DNA from: Chloroflexota bacterium
Lineage (GTDB): Bacteria; Chloroflexota; Anaerolineae; Promineifilales; Promineifilaceae
NCBI GenBank assembly: GCA_022616275.1
Contig: JAKEFB010000043.1
Span: forward strand, 1-64,000
DNA: 64,000 bases
Direction: 5' to 3'
The notes under the pieces are model-generated. The model ran no database searches and had not been told where the DNA came from. It worked only from the letters and a program-made list of their open reading frames with translations. Below are positions 8,300 through 17,340 of the stretch, piece by piece. A program made the translations under genes and the position numbers. How positions within the stretch are numbered: position 1 is the first letter of the stretch; every line of letters starts with the position of its first letter.

Positions 8300-9559
8300 A
8301 TGGACGTGCGCGATGTATTAGCCGTTATCCTGGGTGGGGGTATTAGCAACGAGTTGTATCCGCTGACCCGCGACCGGACGGTGCCGGCTATTCCGATGGC
8401 CGGGAAGTACCGCCTGATTGACGTGCCGATGAGCAACTGTTTCCATGCCGGTATCGAGAGGATTGCCGTCCTGACTCAATTTAACTCGGCTTCACTGCAC
8501 CGGCACATCCACCGGACTTACTGGCGGGATATTTTTACCGGCGGTTGGGTGCAAATCCTGGCTGCCGAGCAGACGCCGGAGACCGGGGAGTGGTACCTGG
8601 GCACGGCCGACGCCTTCCGCAAACAAACTATAGCGATCCGCGCCGCCGGCTGCCAATACACCCTCATTCTATCCAGCGACCACCTCTACCTCATGGATTA
8701 CCGCAAGCTGATCCAGCGCCACCTGGACATGCAGGCCGACGTAACCATTGCCGCTCACCCGGTCGCGCGGGCCCAGGGTTCGTCCTTTGGCATTCTCAAG
8801 CTGGACCCGGCCGGGCAGGTAACCCGTTTTGTGGAGAAGCCCCAACACGACGACGAGTGGGCCGGCCTGGAAAGCGGGACCTTTCCCGGAAAACCTTACA
8901 TGGCTTCAATGGGCATTTACGTATTCAACACGGACACGCTCTTTGCCATGTTGGAAACAAACTCGGGCACTGACTTTGGCTGGCACATCATCCCGGCGGC
9001 CATTGAGACGCAACGGGTGATAGGGTACGTGTTTGACGACTATTGGGAAGACGTGGGGACCATCCGCCGCTTTTACGAGGCCAACCTGGACATGGCCGCC
9101 CCCTTGCCTCGCTTTAACCTCTACGACCCGGTCCGGCCGATTTATACCCGCCCCCTCTTCCTGCCCGGCTCCAAGGTGGAAGGCGGCAGCCTGCACAGCG
9201 TCCTGCTGGCCGACGGCTGCCGTATCCGGGAGGCGACGATCCGTTATTCGGTCGTCGGCCTGCGCAGCATCGTCTACGACGGCGTGACGATTCACAATAC
9301 CATTGTCATGGGCGCGGACTATTATGAATCGCCGGAGGAACGGGAAGAGAACCGGCGGCTGGGCCGGCCGGACATGGGCATTGGCACAGGCTCGGTCATT
9401 GACGGGGCGATCATTGACAAGAACAGCCGCATCGGCCAACGGGTGATTGTCCGCCACATCCCCGGCCGGCCCAATGAGGATCACGAGAACTGGCTGGCTC
9501 GCGACGGCATTGTTATCGTGCCCAAGAATGCGATTATTCCTGATGGGACGGTGATTTGA
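8300..9559 (+). CDS. glgC: Glucose-1-phosphate adenylyltransferase-like protein (GlgC type) with altered nucleotide loop
   Basis: A 419-aa member of the ADP-glucose pyrophosphorylase family, closest in motif to cyanobacterial-type GlgC: PAIPMAGKYRLIDVPMSNC, VLTQFNSASLHRHI, WYLGTADAFRKQ, SSDHLYLMDY, RFVEKP, and a C-terminal left-handed beta-helix ending PKNAIIPDGTVI. Known GlgC makes ADP-glucose from ATP and glucose-1-phosphate for glycogen. Oddity: the nucleotide-binding loop, normally GGGxGTRLxPLT, reads GGGISNELYPLT, losing the Thr-Arg pair, and the usual GDHLYRMDY reads SDHLYLMDY. It may be a regulatory or reduced-activity paralogue, as with some large subunits. No second glg gene is nearby. 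AAGAGAGAAGAGA precedes the ATG. Confidence 0.85.
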   Translation: MDVRDVLAVILGGGISNELYPLTRDRTVPAIPMAGKYRLIDVPMSNCFHAGIERIAVLTQFNSASLHRHIHRTYWRDIFTGGWVQILAAEQTPETGEWYLGTADAFRKQTIAIRAAGCQYTLILSSDHLYLMDYRKLIQRHLDMQADVTIAAHPVARAQGSSFGILKLDPAGQVTRFVEKPQHDDEWAGLESGTFPGKPYMASMGIYVFNTDTLFAMLETNSGTDFGWHIIPAAIETQRVIGYVFDDYWEDVGTIRRFYEANLDMAAPLPRFNLYDPVRPIYTRPLFLPGSKVEGGSLHSVLLADGCRIREATIRYSVVGLRSIVYDGVTIHNTIVMGADYYESPEEREENRRLGRPDMGIGTGSVIDGAIIDKNSRIGQRVIVRHIPGRPNEDHENWLARDGIVIVPKNAIIPDGTVI

Positions 9560-10045
9560 AAGATGGTAGCTGGTGATTTCAGAAGGGGATGTTCCGCCCG
9601 GTGATCGTTCGATACCACTCTCCAGGCCATTCCATAGCCTCCTGGAAGCGCGCCGCCGGGAGCAGCTTGTAGCTACTATTTCTCCAGTTTTGGCCGGACG
9701 TCGTCCTTTAACCCGGCTAGTGTCCACGCCAGTGAGCCACAGGGGAACCAGATCCACCCGCAAGACAGCTTTGGTCATGAGACCGGCCTGAGCAGTTACG
9801 ATTGCTCAACCCTTGCACGCGGCCTGCATAACTTTTGCAGATTAGTTCGGTAATATGAGTTGTTGGATTTTAGGTTTTAGTGCTCTGTCAATCATGAATT
9901 GAGGACTCCGATGCCCGCCGTTCGCATCCTCAGATGCGAACTCCTCAGACCATCAAATGACGTTTGGCGCACTATTCGATTAAAGCTGAAAGCTGATAAC
10001 TAATAGCTGCCAGCTAATAGCTGCCAGCTACTTTTAGGAGCAGTC
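9560..10045. other. Gene-free 486-base interval
   Basis: No convincing gene; a 72-codon forward frame (9573-9791) has no RBS and no recognisable sequence. It holds a 9-bp hairpin GTTCGCATC-CTCA-GATGCGAAC (9920-9941), flanked by GAGGA and TCCTC, and the heptamer tract at 9985-10033 just before the next gene. Confidence 0.6.
9985..10033. repeat. Heptamer tandem tract before the adaptor-protein gene
   Basis: Seven degenerate 7-bp units in strict phase (GCTGAAA, GCTGATA, ACTAATA, GCTGCCA, GCTAATA, GCTGCCA, GCTACTT), followed at once by TTAGGAG, the RBS of the gene starting at 10046. Similar tracts are at 17341, 18402, 34461, 34542 and 56577. Confidence 0.8.
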
Positions 10046-11608
10046 GTGATACGAAGGAAAAAGAATTATCTCCGCTGGCTGCCAGGAACCTGGCTGGTTA
10101 TGGCTGCTTTCCTGCTGGCCGCCTGCGCCCAACTTGGGCAGCCGGGTTCGCAAGCGACAGGAGAGGGCGAGGTGGTGACCGCTTTTATCGGCGATTTGGC
10201 GGCGACGACGACGGCCAGCGGCCGGGTGGTCGCCCGCCAGGAAGCAGCCCTTTCCGTCACCACGCCGGCCAGGGTAGTTGAGGTCCACGTCCGCGTCGGG
10301 GACGTGGTCCAGGCGGGGGAGACGCTGCTGCAGTTGGACACGGCCGGCCTGGCGCTAAACGTGGCCGAGGCCGGGCAAAACCTGCGGCTGAAAGAAGCCA
10401 CGCTGGCCAGCTTGCAGGAAAGCCCGGGTGAAGCGGACGTCGCTGCGGCCGAGGCGGCCGTGGCCAGCGCCCAGGCCAACCTGGACGACCTGCTGGCCGG
10501 CCCCAGCGAGGCCGAGCTGGCCGTTGCCGAAGCCAACCTTGACTCGGCCGAAGCGTCGCTCTGGTCGGCCTCGGCCGAGCTGGCCGGCGCTGAGGATGCC
10601 ATCACCACCTCACAAATCCAGCAGGCGGAAGCGGCCGTGCTGGCAGCCCAGGCCAACCTGGAGCGCGCCCGCGAGGCCAACGAAGCCAACCCTAACCAGG
10701 CCACGCACGAAGCCATGCTGGCCGCCGAAGCGTCCCTGGCCACCGCCCAGGCTGAGCTGAACGACCTGCTGGCCGGGCCAGACACCAGCGCGGCCGCCGG
10801 CAGCGTGGCCGCCGCTTCGGCCCGGGTGGATGGCAGCCAGGCAGATTACAACCTGGAAGCGGCCGGGGCCACGGCAGTGGAGCTGGCCGGCGCCCAGGCC
10901 CAACTGGCCCAGGCCGAAGCGACGCTGGCCGGGCTGCTGGCCGGGCCGTCGGCCGGTGAGCTCCAGGTGGCCGGGGCCGAGGTAGAGCAGGCACGCCTGG
11001 CCCTGGCCGACGCCCAGGACGCGCTGGCCCAGGCTACGTTGGTCGCGCCTTTCGGTGGCGTGGTCACGGCCGTTCAGGCCAACCCTGGGGAGATGGCCAG
11101 TGGCGTGGTCGTGGAGCTGGCCGACACCAGCGCCCTGGAAGTAGCCTTGCAAGTGGACGAGATAGACGTGGGCGCCCTGGCGGTGGGGCAACCGGCGCTG
11201 GTGACGCTGGAGACGTGGCCGGACGTGGAGATTGACAGCGAGGTCTTGTTCATCGCCCCCGGCGCCACGGCCGACCCGGAGAGCGCCCTCATCACCTACG
11301 AGGTGCGGCTGAGCCTGGAACAGACAGACCTGCCCATCCGCGTGGGCATGACCGCCAACGCCAGCCTGGTGACGGCCGAGCGCGAAGACGTTTTGCTCGT
11401 GCCGAACCGGGCGCTCCAGGTGGACCGTTCCACCGGGACGTACAGCGTGAACCTGGTCCAGGGGGACGCGGCGCAGGCAGTAACGGTTACCGTCGGCGTG
11501 CGCGACGGGCAGTATACCCAAATCCTGGACGGCTTGAGTGAAGGAGATCAGTTGTTGATTCGCAATACCACCCCGGTGGAAACGTTTGGGCCGCAGGGGG
11601 GAGATTAG
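10046..11608 (+). CDS. Periplasmic adaptor (membrane-fusion) lipoprotein of a MacAB-type exporter, first copy
   Basis: A 520-aa HlyD/MacA-type protein. Signal peptide with lipobox LLAACAQL (about 19-27). Then a barrel-sandwich half (ASGRVVARQEAALSV...VVEVHVRVGDVVQAGETLLQLD), a long alanine-rich alpha-hairpin containing three LLAGP-spaced repeats (LDDLLAGPSEAELAVAEANL and kin), the closing half (APFGGVVTAVQANPGE) and a beta-barrel with membrane-proximal domain to the C-terminus. Start GTG 10046 has AGGAG five bases upstream. It heads the operon adaptor-adaptor-ATPase-permease-regulator-kinase. Confidence 0.88.
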   Translation: MIRRKKNYLRWLPGTWLVMAAFLLAACAQLGQPGSQATGEGEVVTAFIGDLAATTTASGRVVARQEAALSVTTPARVVEVHVRVGDVVQAGETLLQLDTAGLALNVAEAGQNLRLKEATLASLQESPGEADVAAAEAAVASAQANLDDLLAGPSEAELAVAEANLDSAEASLWSASAELAGAEDAITTSQIQQAEAAVLAAQANLERAREANEANPNQATHEAMLAAEASLATAQAELNDLLAGPDTSAAAGSVAAASARVDGSQADYNLEAAGATAVELAGAQAQLAQAEATLAGLLAGPSAGELQVAGAEVEQARLALADAQDALAQATLVAPFGGVVTAVQANPGEMASGVVVELADTSALEVALQVDEIDVGALAVGQPALVTLETWPDVEIDSEVLFIAPGATADPESALITYEVRLSLEQTDLPIRVGMTANASLVTAEREDVLLVPNRALQVDRSTGTYSVNLVQGDAAQAVTVTVGVRDGQYTQILDGLSEGDQLLIRNTTPVETFGPQGGD

Positions 11609-11624
11609 AGAACGGAGTACCGTA

Positions 11625-13337
11625 ATGAGTGAAGAGAATCGTAAACGACGGAAGAGATGGCTGGCGATAAGTGGCGGGCTGCTGGCAGTTGTTTTGTGCC
11701 TGGGGGTGGCCTGGCTGGTGGTGCGGTCACGGGCGGCCGCGGCCGCGCCGGGGGCGCAGAGCGCAGCTGGCGAAATTGTGACCGCCTTCATTGGCGACCT
11801 GTCGGCCAGCGCCACTGCCAGCGGGCGGGTGGTCGCCCGGCGCGAGGCGCAACTGGCGCTGGCGGCCGGCGGCACGGTGGCCGAGATTTACGTGGCCGCC
11901 GGGGATGAAGTCAAGGCCGGCGATCCGCTGCTCAGGCTGGACACGGCCGCCCTGGAGCGGGCGGTGGCTTCAGCCGAACAGGGCCTGGCCATTCAAGAGG
12001 CCAACCTGGCCGACCTGCTCACGCCAGCTTCAGCGGCCGACGTGGCTGCGGCCGGGGCGGCGGTGGCCCAGGCCCAGGCCAACCTGCAGGACATTTTGGC
12101 TGGCCCCAGCCAGGATGAGATCGCTTCAGCCGAAGCCGGAGTGCGCGCTGCCCAGGCAGACATTGCCGCTGCGGCGGCCCGGCTCGACAGCGCTTCGGGC
12201 GAGGCCAGCGAAGAGGAGATCCGGGCGGCGCAAATTGCCCTGGACCAGGCCCAGGCCGCGGCAACGCTGGCGGCCGAGCAGCACAGCACCATCCTGGTGA
12301 CGGAACCTAATAACTTCCTGACCGAAGAAAGGCTGGCCGAGATGGAGTTGGCGGCCCGCGCGGCGGCGGTCCAGGCCAACGCCGACTTGGCGGCGGCTCA
12401 GGAGACGATGGACCTCTTGCTGAACGGCGACGCCAGCGACGTTGCCGTGGCCCAGGCCGGGCTGGCCCTGGCTGCTGCCCAACGAGACGCAGCCCAGGCC
12501 CAACTTGACCTGCTTTTGCTAGGCCCGTCGGCGTCGCAAATTGCCGCCGCCGAAGCTGATCTGGCCCAGGCTGGAGCCGAGCTGGCCAACTTGCAGCGCG
12601 GTCCGTCGCCGGCCGAAATCACGATGGCCGAAGTCCAGGTAGAGAACGCCCGCATCCAGTTGCAGCGCGCCCAAAATGAGCTGGCGGCGGCCACGCTCGC
12701 GGCCCCGTTTGACGGCCGGGTGACGGCCGTCCAGGTGGCCGTGGGCGAGCAGGCCGGCGACGTCTTGGTTGAGATGGTGGATAGCGGCAGCCTGGAGGTG
12801 GTGCTGGAGGTAGACGAGGTGGATATCGGCGACATTCGCCTGGGGCAACCGGCCGTGGTGACGTTAGAGGCCTGGCCGGACGTGGCCATTGCCAGCGAGG
12901 TAACGCTCATTGCCCCGCGCGCCAGCCAGAGCCCGGACAGCGCCCTGGTCACTTACCAGGTCTACCTGAGCCTGGCCCAGACCGACCGGCCGGTGCGAGT
13001 GGGGATGACGGCCAACGCCAGCCTGGAGACCGCCCGTCGTGAGGGTATCTTGTTGGTCCCCAACGCCGCCATCCAGGCCGACCGGGACAATGGGACGTAC
13101 AGCGTGACCCTGGTCGAGCGAGACGCCCAGGGGAATCCCGCCTACCGATCTGCGCCGGTCACCATTGGCCTGCGCGACGACGACTTTACCCAGATTACTG
13201 GCGGCCTGCAGGCCGGGGACGAACTGCTGATCGGCGCGCCCCAGGCCCAGCCGGTCCTTGGGCCAGGGCAGGGTGGCGGGCCAGGCGGTAATGGGCCGGG
13301 CGGTGGTGGCGGCGGGTTGTTTGGCGGTGGTGATTAG
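11625..13337 (+). CDS. Periplasmic adaptor (membrane-fusion) protein, second copy
   Basis: A 570-aa paralogue of the preceding gene with the same domain order, but anchored by one uncleaved N-terminal helix (WLAISGGLLAVVLCLGVAWL) instead of a lipobox. The alanine-rich hairpin again carries LLxGPSxxxIxxAEA-type repeats, and the C-terminus ends in a glycine-rich tail (GPGQGGGPGGNGPGGGGGG). Start ATG 11625 (MSEENRKRRKRW) follows ACGGAGTACC; longer readings lack an RBS. Two adaptors ahead of one MacB-type pair suggest either a mixed adaptor ring or a recent duplication. Confidence 0.88.
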   Translation: MSEENRKRRKRWLAISGGLLAVVLCLGVAWLVVRSRAAAAAPGAQSAAGEIVTAFIGDLSASATASGRVVARREAQLALAAGGTVAEIYVAAGDEVKAGDPLLRLDTAALERAVASAEQGLAIQEANLADLLTPASAADVAAAGAAVAQAQANLQDILAGPSQDEIASAEAGVRAAQADIAAAAARLDSASGEASEEEIRAAQIALDQAQAAATLAAEQHSTILVTEPNNFLTEERLAEMELAARAAAVQANADLAAAQETMDLLLNGDASDVAVAQAGLALAAAQRDAAQAQLDLLLLGPSASQIAAAEADLAQAGAELANLQRGPSPAEITMAEVQVENARIQLQRAQNELAAATLAAPFDGRVTAVQVAVGEQAGDVLVEMVDSGSLEVVLEVDEVDIGDIRLGQPAVVTLEAWPDVAIASEVTLIAPRASQSPDSALVTYQVYLSLAQTDRPVRVGMTANASLETARREGILLVPNAAIQADRDNGTYSVTLVERDAQGNPAYRSAPVTIGLRDDDFTQITGGLQAGDELLIGAPQAQPVLGPGQGGGPGGNGPGGGGGGLFGGGD

Positions 13338-13341
13338 AGCC

Positions 13342-13409
13342 GTAACCTCCCGGAGGTTCAAGCGATTCGCCGGGCCGCCCGGCGTAATCGCCAACCTCCG
13401 GGAGGTTAC
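13342..13409. repeat. Dispersed hairpin, CTCCCGGAGG family, copy 2
   Basis: 17-bp perfect arms (13342-13358 and 13393-13409) with a second nested hairpin inside (GCGATT/AATCGC and GCCGGG/CCCGGC). It sits between the second adaptor gene and the ATPase gene, inside the operon, so it is more likely a processing or attenuation point or a mobile repeat than a full terminator. Confidence 0.85.
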
Positions 13410-13426
13410 TACGCAGGAATGACGTT

Positions 13427-14164
13427 ATGATTCACATGAAAAACATTACCAAGTCGTACCAGATGGGCAAGCAGCAGGTCCATGCCCTGCGGGGTATAGA
13501 CCTGACGATTGCCGATGGCGAGTTTGTGGCCATTATGGGACCGTCCGGTTCGGGCAAGAGTACGCTAATGAACTTGATTGGCTGCCTGGACGCGCCAAGC
13601 GGCGGGATGTATACCCTGGACGGCATTGACGTCAGCCGGATGAACGACCACGAACAGGCGCGGATACGCAATCGCCGCATCGGTTTTGTCTTCCAGCAGT
13701 TTAACCTGCTGCCCCGGACCACGGCCCTGAAGCAGGTCGCTTTGCCGCTCATGTATGCTGGGATGGGCCGGGCGGAACGATTCCAACGGGCCGGCGAGGC
13801 GCTGGCGGCCGTCGGCCTGAGCGACCGGCTGGACCACCGGCCTGACGAACTCTCCGGCGGACAGCAGCAGCGGGTAGCTATTGCCCGGGCGCTGGCCCCC
13901 CGGCCGAACATTATCCTGGCCGACGAGCCAACCGGGGCGCTGGATACCGCCTCCGGCGAGGAGATTTTGCGCATCTTTTCCGAGTTGCACGCCCAGGGCA
14001 TGACGGTCGTGGTCATCACCCACGACCAGGACGTGGCCCGGCACGCCCAGCGGATTATCTGGATTCGAGATGGGCTCGTCGTCAGCGACGACTACCAGGA
14101 CCGGCCGGCCGCTGAAGGAGATGGCGCGAAGCCGGTGCTCAGTCCGGCCCAGGGCGCAGGCTAA
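13427..14164 (+). CDS. ABC transporter ATP-binding protein, MacB/LolD type
   Basis: A 245-aa ATPase of the MacB/LolD/FtsE class. Walker A GPSGSGKST (about 40-48), the Q-loop FVFQQFNLLPRTTA, signature LSGGQQQR (about 145), Walker B IILADEPTGALD and the switch His in VVITHD are all intact. It energises the permease encoded next through mechanotransmission rather than classical substrate translocation. Start ATG 13427 (MIHMKN); a second in-frame ATG is three codons on. Confidence 0.93.
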   Translation: MIHMKNITKSYQMGKQQVHALRGIDLTIADGEFVAIMGPSGSGKSTLMNLIGCLDAPSGGMYTLDGIDVSRMNDHEQARIRNRRIGFVFQQFNLLPRTTALKQVALPLMYAGMGRAERFQRAGEALAAVGLSDRLDHRPDELSGGQQQRVAIARALAPRPNIILADEPTGALDTASGEEILRIFSELHAQGMTVVVITHDQDVARHAQRIIWIRDGLVVSDDYQDRPAAEGDGAKPVLSPAQGAG

Positions 14165-14195
14165 CAGCCTGCACTACGAGATGACGAGAGTTAAT

Positions 14196-15413
14196 ATGAA
14201 CCTGAGTGAAAGCTTTTTAACAGCCCTGGATAGCCTGATGGCCAGCAAGCTGCGCTCGGCGCTGACGATGCTGGGGGTGATTATCGGCGTGGCCGCCGTC
14301 ATTGCCCTCCTGTCCATCGGCAACGGCGTCAGTTCGTCCATCACCAGCGAAATCCAGGCTTTTGGCACCAACCTGATTTCCATTATCACCAACTCGGACA
14401 ACAGCGACGGCTACCCGGCGCTGAGCATGGCCGACGTGGAGGCGCTCTCTGACCCGCTGAACGCCCCGGCCGTCAGCCAGGTATCGGCCATTGTCCAGGG
14501 CACGCAGGAGGTCGTCTATGGCAGTACCTCGCTGCGGACGACGGTGGCCGGCGTGACGGCCAATTACCTGGCGGTCAACAACCTGAATGAATTTCAGGGC
14601 GGCGACGGCCTGACGGCCGGAGACGAGGCCACCCGGGCGCGAGTGGTGGTCCTGGGTTCGGAGGCGGCGACCGATCTCTTTGGCGAGGAATACCCGGTCG
14701 GCCAGCCGGTCAAAATCAACGGCGTCAGTTACGAGGTAGTCGGCGTTCTGGTCCCCTCCGGCAGCGGCTTCAACAACAGCGATGGCAACGTTTTTATGCC
14801 CATCACGACGGCCCACAGCCGGCTGTACACTGACCGCACCCGCCAGGGAGAAAAGGCGGTCAACAACATTACCATCCAGGCGGCGAGTGAGGCGCAGACC
14901 GACGCGGCCATCGCCCAGATTACGGAAACGCTGCGCCGCCAGCACGACATCACCTACGCGGCCGACGACGATTTTTCCATTTTCAGCCAGAGCGACTTGC
15001 TGGCAACGTTCGACGCCATTACGGCGACGCTGACCGCCTTCCTGGGGGCGATTGCCGCCATTTCCCTGGTCGTCGGCGGCATCGGCATCATGAACATCAT
15101 GCTCGTCAGTGTGACCGAGCGGACGCGAGAAATCGGCATTCGCAAGGCCATTGGCGCGCTGAAGCGAGACATCCTGATCCAGTTTTTGCTGGAGTCGGTT
15201 CTGTTGAGTCTCTTGGGTGGCCTGATCGGCATCCTCATCGGCTGGGGAATTTCCCAGGCGGTGGGACAGTTAATGGAGTTGAACACTATCGTGGACGTGG
15301 GCACGGTCCTGCTGGCCTCCGGCTTTGCCGTCGCCGTCGGCCTGGTTTTTGGCATTTACCCTGCCTGGCGGGCGGCCGGGTTGCGGCCGATTGAGGCGCT
15401 GCGGTACGAGTGA
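14196..15413 (+). CDS. MacB-type ABC transporter permease (MacB_PCD + FtsX)
   Basis: A 405-aa permease. First helix about 21-45 (SALTMLGVIIGVAAVIALLSIG), a large periplasmic domain (about 55-270), then three C-terminal FtsX helices (about 285-310, 330-360, 375-395) with the typical ERTREIGIRKAIGALKRDI loop and the ending YPAWRAAGLRPIEALRYE. I chose the ATG at 14196 (MNLSESF) because CGAGAG precedes it and the family begins here. It works with the ATPase and adaptors upstream, exporting an unknown substrate or lipid. Confidence 0.92.
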   Translation: MNLSESFLTALDSLMASKLRSALTMLGVIIGVAAVIALLSIGNGVSSSITSEIQAFGTNLISIITNSDNSDGYPALSMADVEALSDPLNAPAVSQVSAIVQGTQEVVYGSTSLRTTVAGVTANYLAVNNLNEFQGGDGLTAGDEATRARVVVLGSEAATDLFGEEYPVGQPVKINGVSYEVVGVLVPSGSGFNNSDGNVFMPITTAHSRLYTDRTRQGEKAVNNITIQAASEAQTDAAIAQITETLRRQHDITYAADDDFSIFSQSDLLATFDAITATLTAFLGAIAAISLVVGGIGIMNIMLVSVTERTREIGIRKAIGALKRDILIQFLLESVLLSLLGGLIGILIGWGISQAVGQLMELNTIVDVGTVLLASGFAVAVGLVFGIYPAWRAAGLRPIEALRYE

Positions 15414-15446
15414 GACCACAAAAGTCTTGGAGACTTTTGTAGTCTC
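15412..15446. terminator. Hairpin between the permease and the response-regulator gene
   Basis: Imperfect inverted repeat GAGAC-c-ACAAAAGTCT / AGACTTTTGT-a-GTCTC with a TGG loop (one mismatch), overlapping the permease stop codon. It has no clean U-tract, so it may only partly separate the transporter genes from the two-component genes. Confidence 0.45.
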
Positions 15447-15464
15447 GCTGTGTATGATAGAGGC

Positions 15465-16163
15465 ATGGCTAAACAGCGGATTTTGGTGGTGGACGACGAC
15501 CGGGAGGTAGTGCGGCTGATGCGGGCTTACCTGGAGCAGGCCGGCTACGAAGTCCTGGTGGCCTACAATGGCGAGACGGCCGTCCATACGCTCCGCCGCG
15601 AGAAGCCCGACCTGCTCTTGCTCGACCTGATGCTGCCCGACACCGACGGCTACGACCTCACCCGGTTGATCCGGGCCGACGCCTCCCTGGCCACCATTCC
15701 GATCATTATGCTGACCGCCCGGGTGGACGACCTGGATAAAATCGTGGGGCTGGAGATGGGGGCCGACGATTACGTGACCAAGCCGTACAACCCGCGCGAA
15801 GTGGTGGCGCGGGTGCGGGCCCGGCTGCGCCAGCCCGGCGTGTTCCAGCCGGCCATCTTGCAGGTGGGGGCCTTGCAGATGGACCTGGGGCGGCGGGAGG
15901 TACGGGTTCATGACCGGGTGATCAACCTGACGGCGACGGAGTTTAATTTGCTGCGCGTCCTCATGGAGCAGGCCGGCTACGTGTTCACCCGCAGCGAGCT
16001 GATCAGCAAGGGGTTGGGGGCCGATTACGAGGGCATTGACCGGACGCTGGACAGCCACATCCGCAACCTGCGCCAGAAAATCGAGCCAAACCCCAGGGAG
16101 CCGACCTACATTCAAACGGTCTACGGCGTGGGCTATCGCCTGGACGAGGGAGAAGAGGCGTGA
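15465..16163 (+). CDS. OmpR/PhoB-family response regulator
   Basis: A 232-aa regulator: receiver domain (about 1-120) with acidic pocket DDD at 10-12, phospho-acceptor Asp in LLLDLMLPDTDG and conserved Lys in YVTKPYNP, then a winged-helix DNA-binding domain (about 135-232) with LTATEFNLLRVLM and the ending TVYGVGYRLDE. Start ATG 15465 (MAKQRIL) has AGAGG upstream; an upstream in-frame ATG at 15450 adds five residues. Its stop overlaps the kinase start by four bases. It probably controls the adjacent exporter operon. Confidence 0.93.
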   Translation: MAKQRILVVDDDREVVRLMRAYLEQAGYEVLVAYNGETAVHTLRREKPDLLLLDLMLPDTDGYDLTRLIRADASLATIPIIMLTARVDDLDKIVGLEMGADDYVTKPYNPREVVARVRARLRQPGVFQPAILQVGALQMDLGRREVRVHDRVINLTATEFNLLRVLMEQAGYVFTRSELISKGLGADYEGIDRTLDSHIRNLRQKIEPNPREPTYIQTVYGVGYRLDEGEEA

Positions 16164-17263
16164 ACCGCCTGTGGGTCCGCTTTAGCCTGGTTATCGTCGG
16201 GGTCGCTTTCTTTATCACCCTGTCCCCTTTCCTCGGCCGGATTCTTTTGTTTTCCTTCACCGGGCCATCGGCATTTATCGAGCTGCGCCAGGCGCTGCCG
16301 GAAGTGGCCGAATCGCTGCCGGAAGGAACGATGGAGCGTCTGCGGGAGGCGGCCGTGGCCGATGCGCTGGCCAGCATTGCCGCACTCATTATCGTAGGCG
16401 CGGCCGCCGCCCTGGTGGTCGGGGTCTGGCTGAGCCGCAGCCTGACGGCGCCGTTGCAACAACTGGAAACGGCCGCGCGAGCCATTGAAGTCCGAGATTT
16501 CAGCCAGCGGGTGGCAGGGCGTGGCAGCCGGGAGCTGGTGGCGGTGGCCAGCGCCTTTAACGAGATGGCCGAGCAGTTGCAGCAGGCCGAAACGCTGCGG
16601 CGCAATCTGCTGGCCGACGTGGCCCACGAGTTACGTCACCCGCTGCACGTCTTGCAGGGGAACTTGCGGGCCATCCTGGACGGCGTCTACCCGCTGTCGA
16701 AGGAAGAGATTGCCCGGCTGGTGGACCAGACGCACCACCTGACCACGCTGGTCAACGACCTGCACGTGCTGGCCCAGGCCGAAGCGCACCAATTGCCGCT
16801 GCACAAACAGGCAGCGGACATGGCCGACCTGTTGAAGGAGACGGCCGCCGGCTTTAAACCGTTGGCAGCCGGCCGGTCAATTAGCTTGCAGGTGGAGCTA
16901 CTGGGCGCGTTGCCGGTGATTGAAGTGGACGCGGCGCGGATCCGGCAGGTGGTCCATAACCTCTTGGACAACGCCTTGCGTCACACGCCGGACGGGGGGG
17001 CGATCACGGTCCAACTGGAACGGGTGGCGGACAGCCTCCAGGTGACCGTTCGCGACAGCGGCACGGGCCTTGCCCCGGAGCACCTGGCCCACGTCTTTGA
17101 CCGCTTTTACCGCGCCGACAGCGGCCGGAGCCGCGACCGGGGCGGGACCGGGTTAGGGCTGGCCATCGTCAAGGCCATCGTCGAGACCCACGGCGGCCGG
17201 GTGGCCGTCACCAGCGCCGGCGTCGGGCAGGGGAGCGAGTTCGCTTTTTGGCTGCCACTATAG
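16160..17263 (+). CDS. Membrane sensor histidine kinase (HAMP-HisKA-HATPase)
   Basis: A 367-aa partner of the preceding regulator, starting with GTG inside that gene's stop (translational coupling). Two transmembrane helices (about 7-30 and 72-94) enclose a short sensor loop of about 40 residues. Then HAMP (SRSLTAPLQQLETAAR...), H-box DVAHELRHPLH (about 153), N-box NLLDNALRHTPDGG (about 267), G1 DSGTGL and G2 RGGTGLGLAI (about 329). The small sensor loop suggests sensing within the membrane, consistent with a cell-envelope exporter. Confidence 0.93.
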   Translation: MNRLWVRFSLVIVGVAFFITLSPFLGRILLFSFTGPSAFIELRQALPEVAESLPEGTMERLREAAVADALASIAALIIVGAAAALVVGVWLSRSLTAPLQQLETAARAIEVRDFSQRVAGRGSRELVAVASAFNEMAEQLQQAETLRRNLLADVAHELRHPLHVLQGNLRAILDGVYPLSKEEIARLVDQTHHLTTLVNDLHVLAQAEAHQLPLHKQAADMADLLKETAAGFKPLAAGRSISLQVELLGALPVIEVDAARIRQVVHNLLDNALRHTPDGGAITVQLERVADSLQVTVRDSGTGLAPEHLAHVFDRFYRADSGRSRDRGGTGLGLAIVKAIVETHGGRVAVTSAGVGQGSEFAFWLPL

Positions 17264-17280
17264 CCCGATTTTGGATTTTA

Positions 17281-17305
17281 GTGGCGAACGCGAAGCGTTC
17301 GCCAC
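17281..17305. terminator. Probable terminator after the sensor-kinase gene
   Basis: Perfect 10-bp stem GTGGCGAACG/CGTTCGCCAC with CGAAG loop, followed by GATTTTGG. It lies in the convergent gap between the kinase and the sigma factor gene. Confidence 0.5.
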
Positions 17306-17340
17306 GATTTTGGATTGGGTTGGGCGGCCCACTCGCCTAC

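Noticed and set aside
9573..9791. 72-codon forward gene in the gap after the GlgC-like gene
   Set aside because: No RBS, Arg/Ser-rich composition, nothing recognisable, and an equally long minus frame overlaps it.
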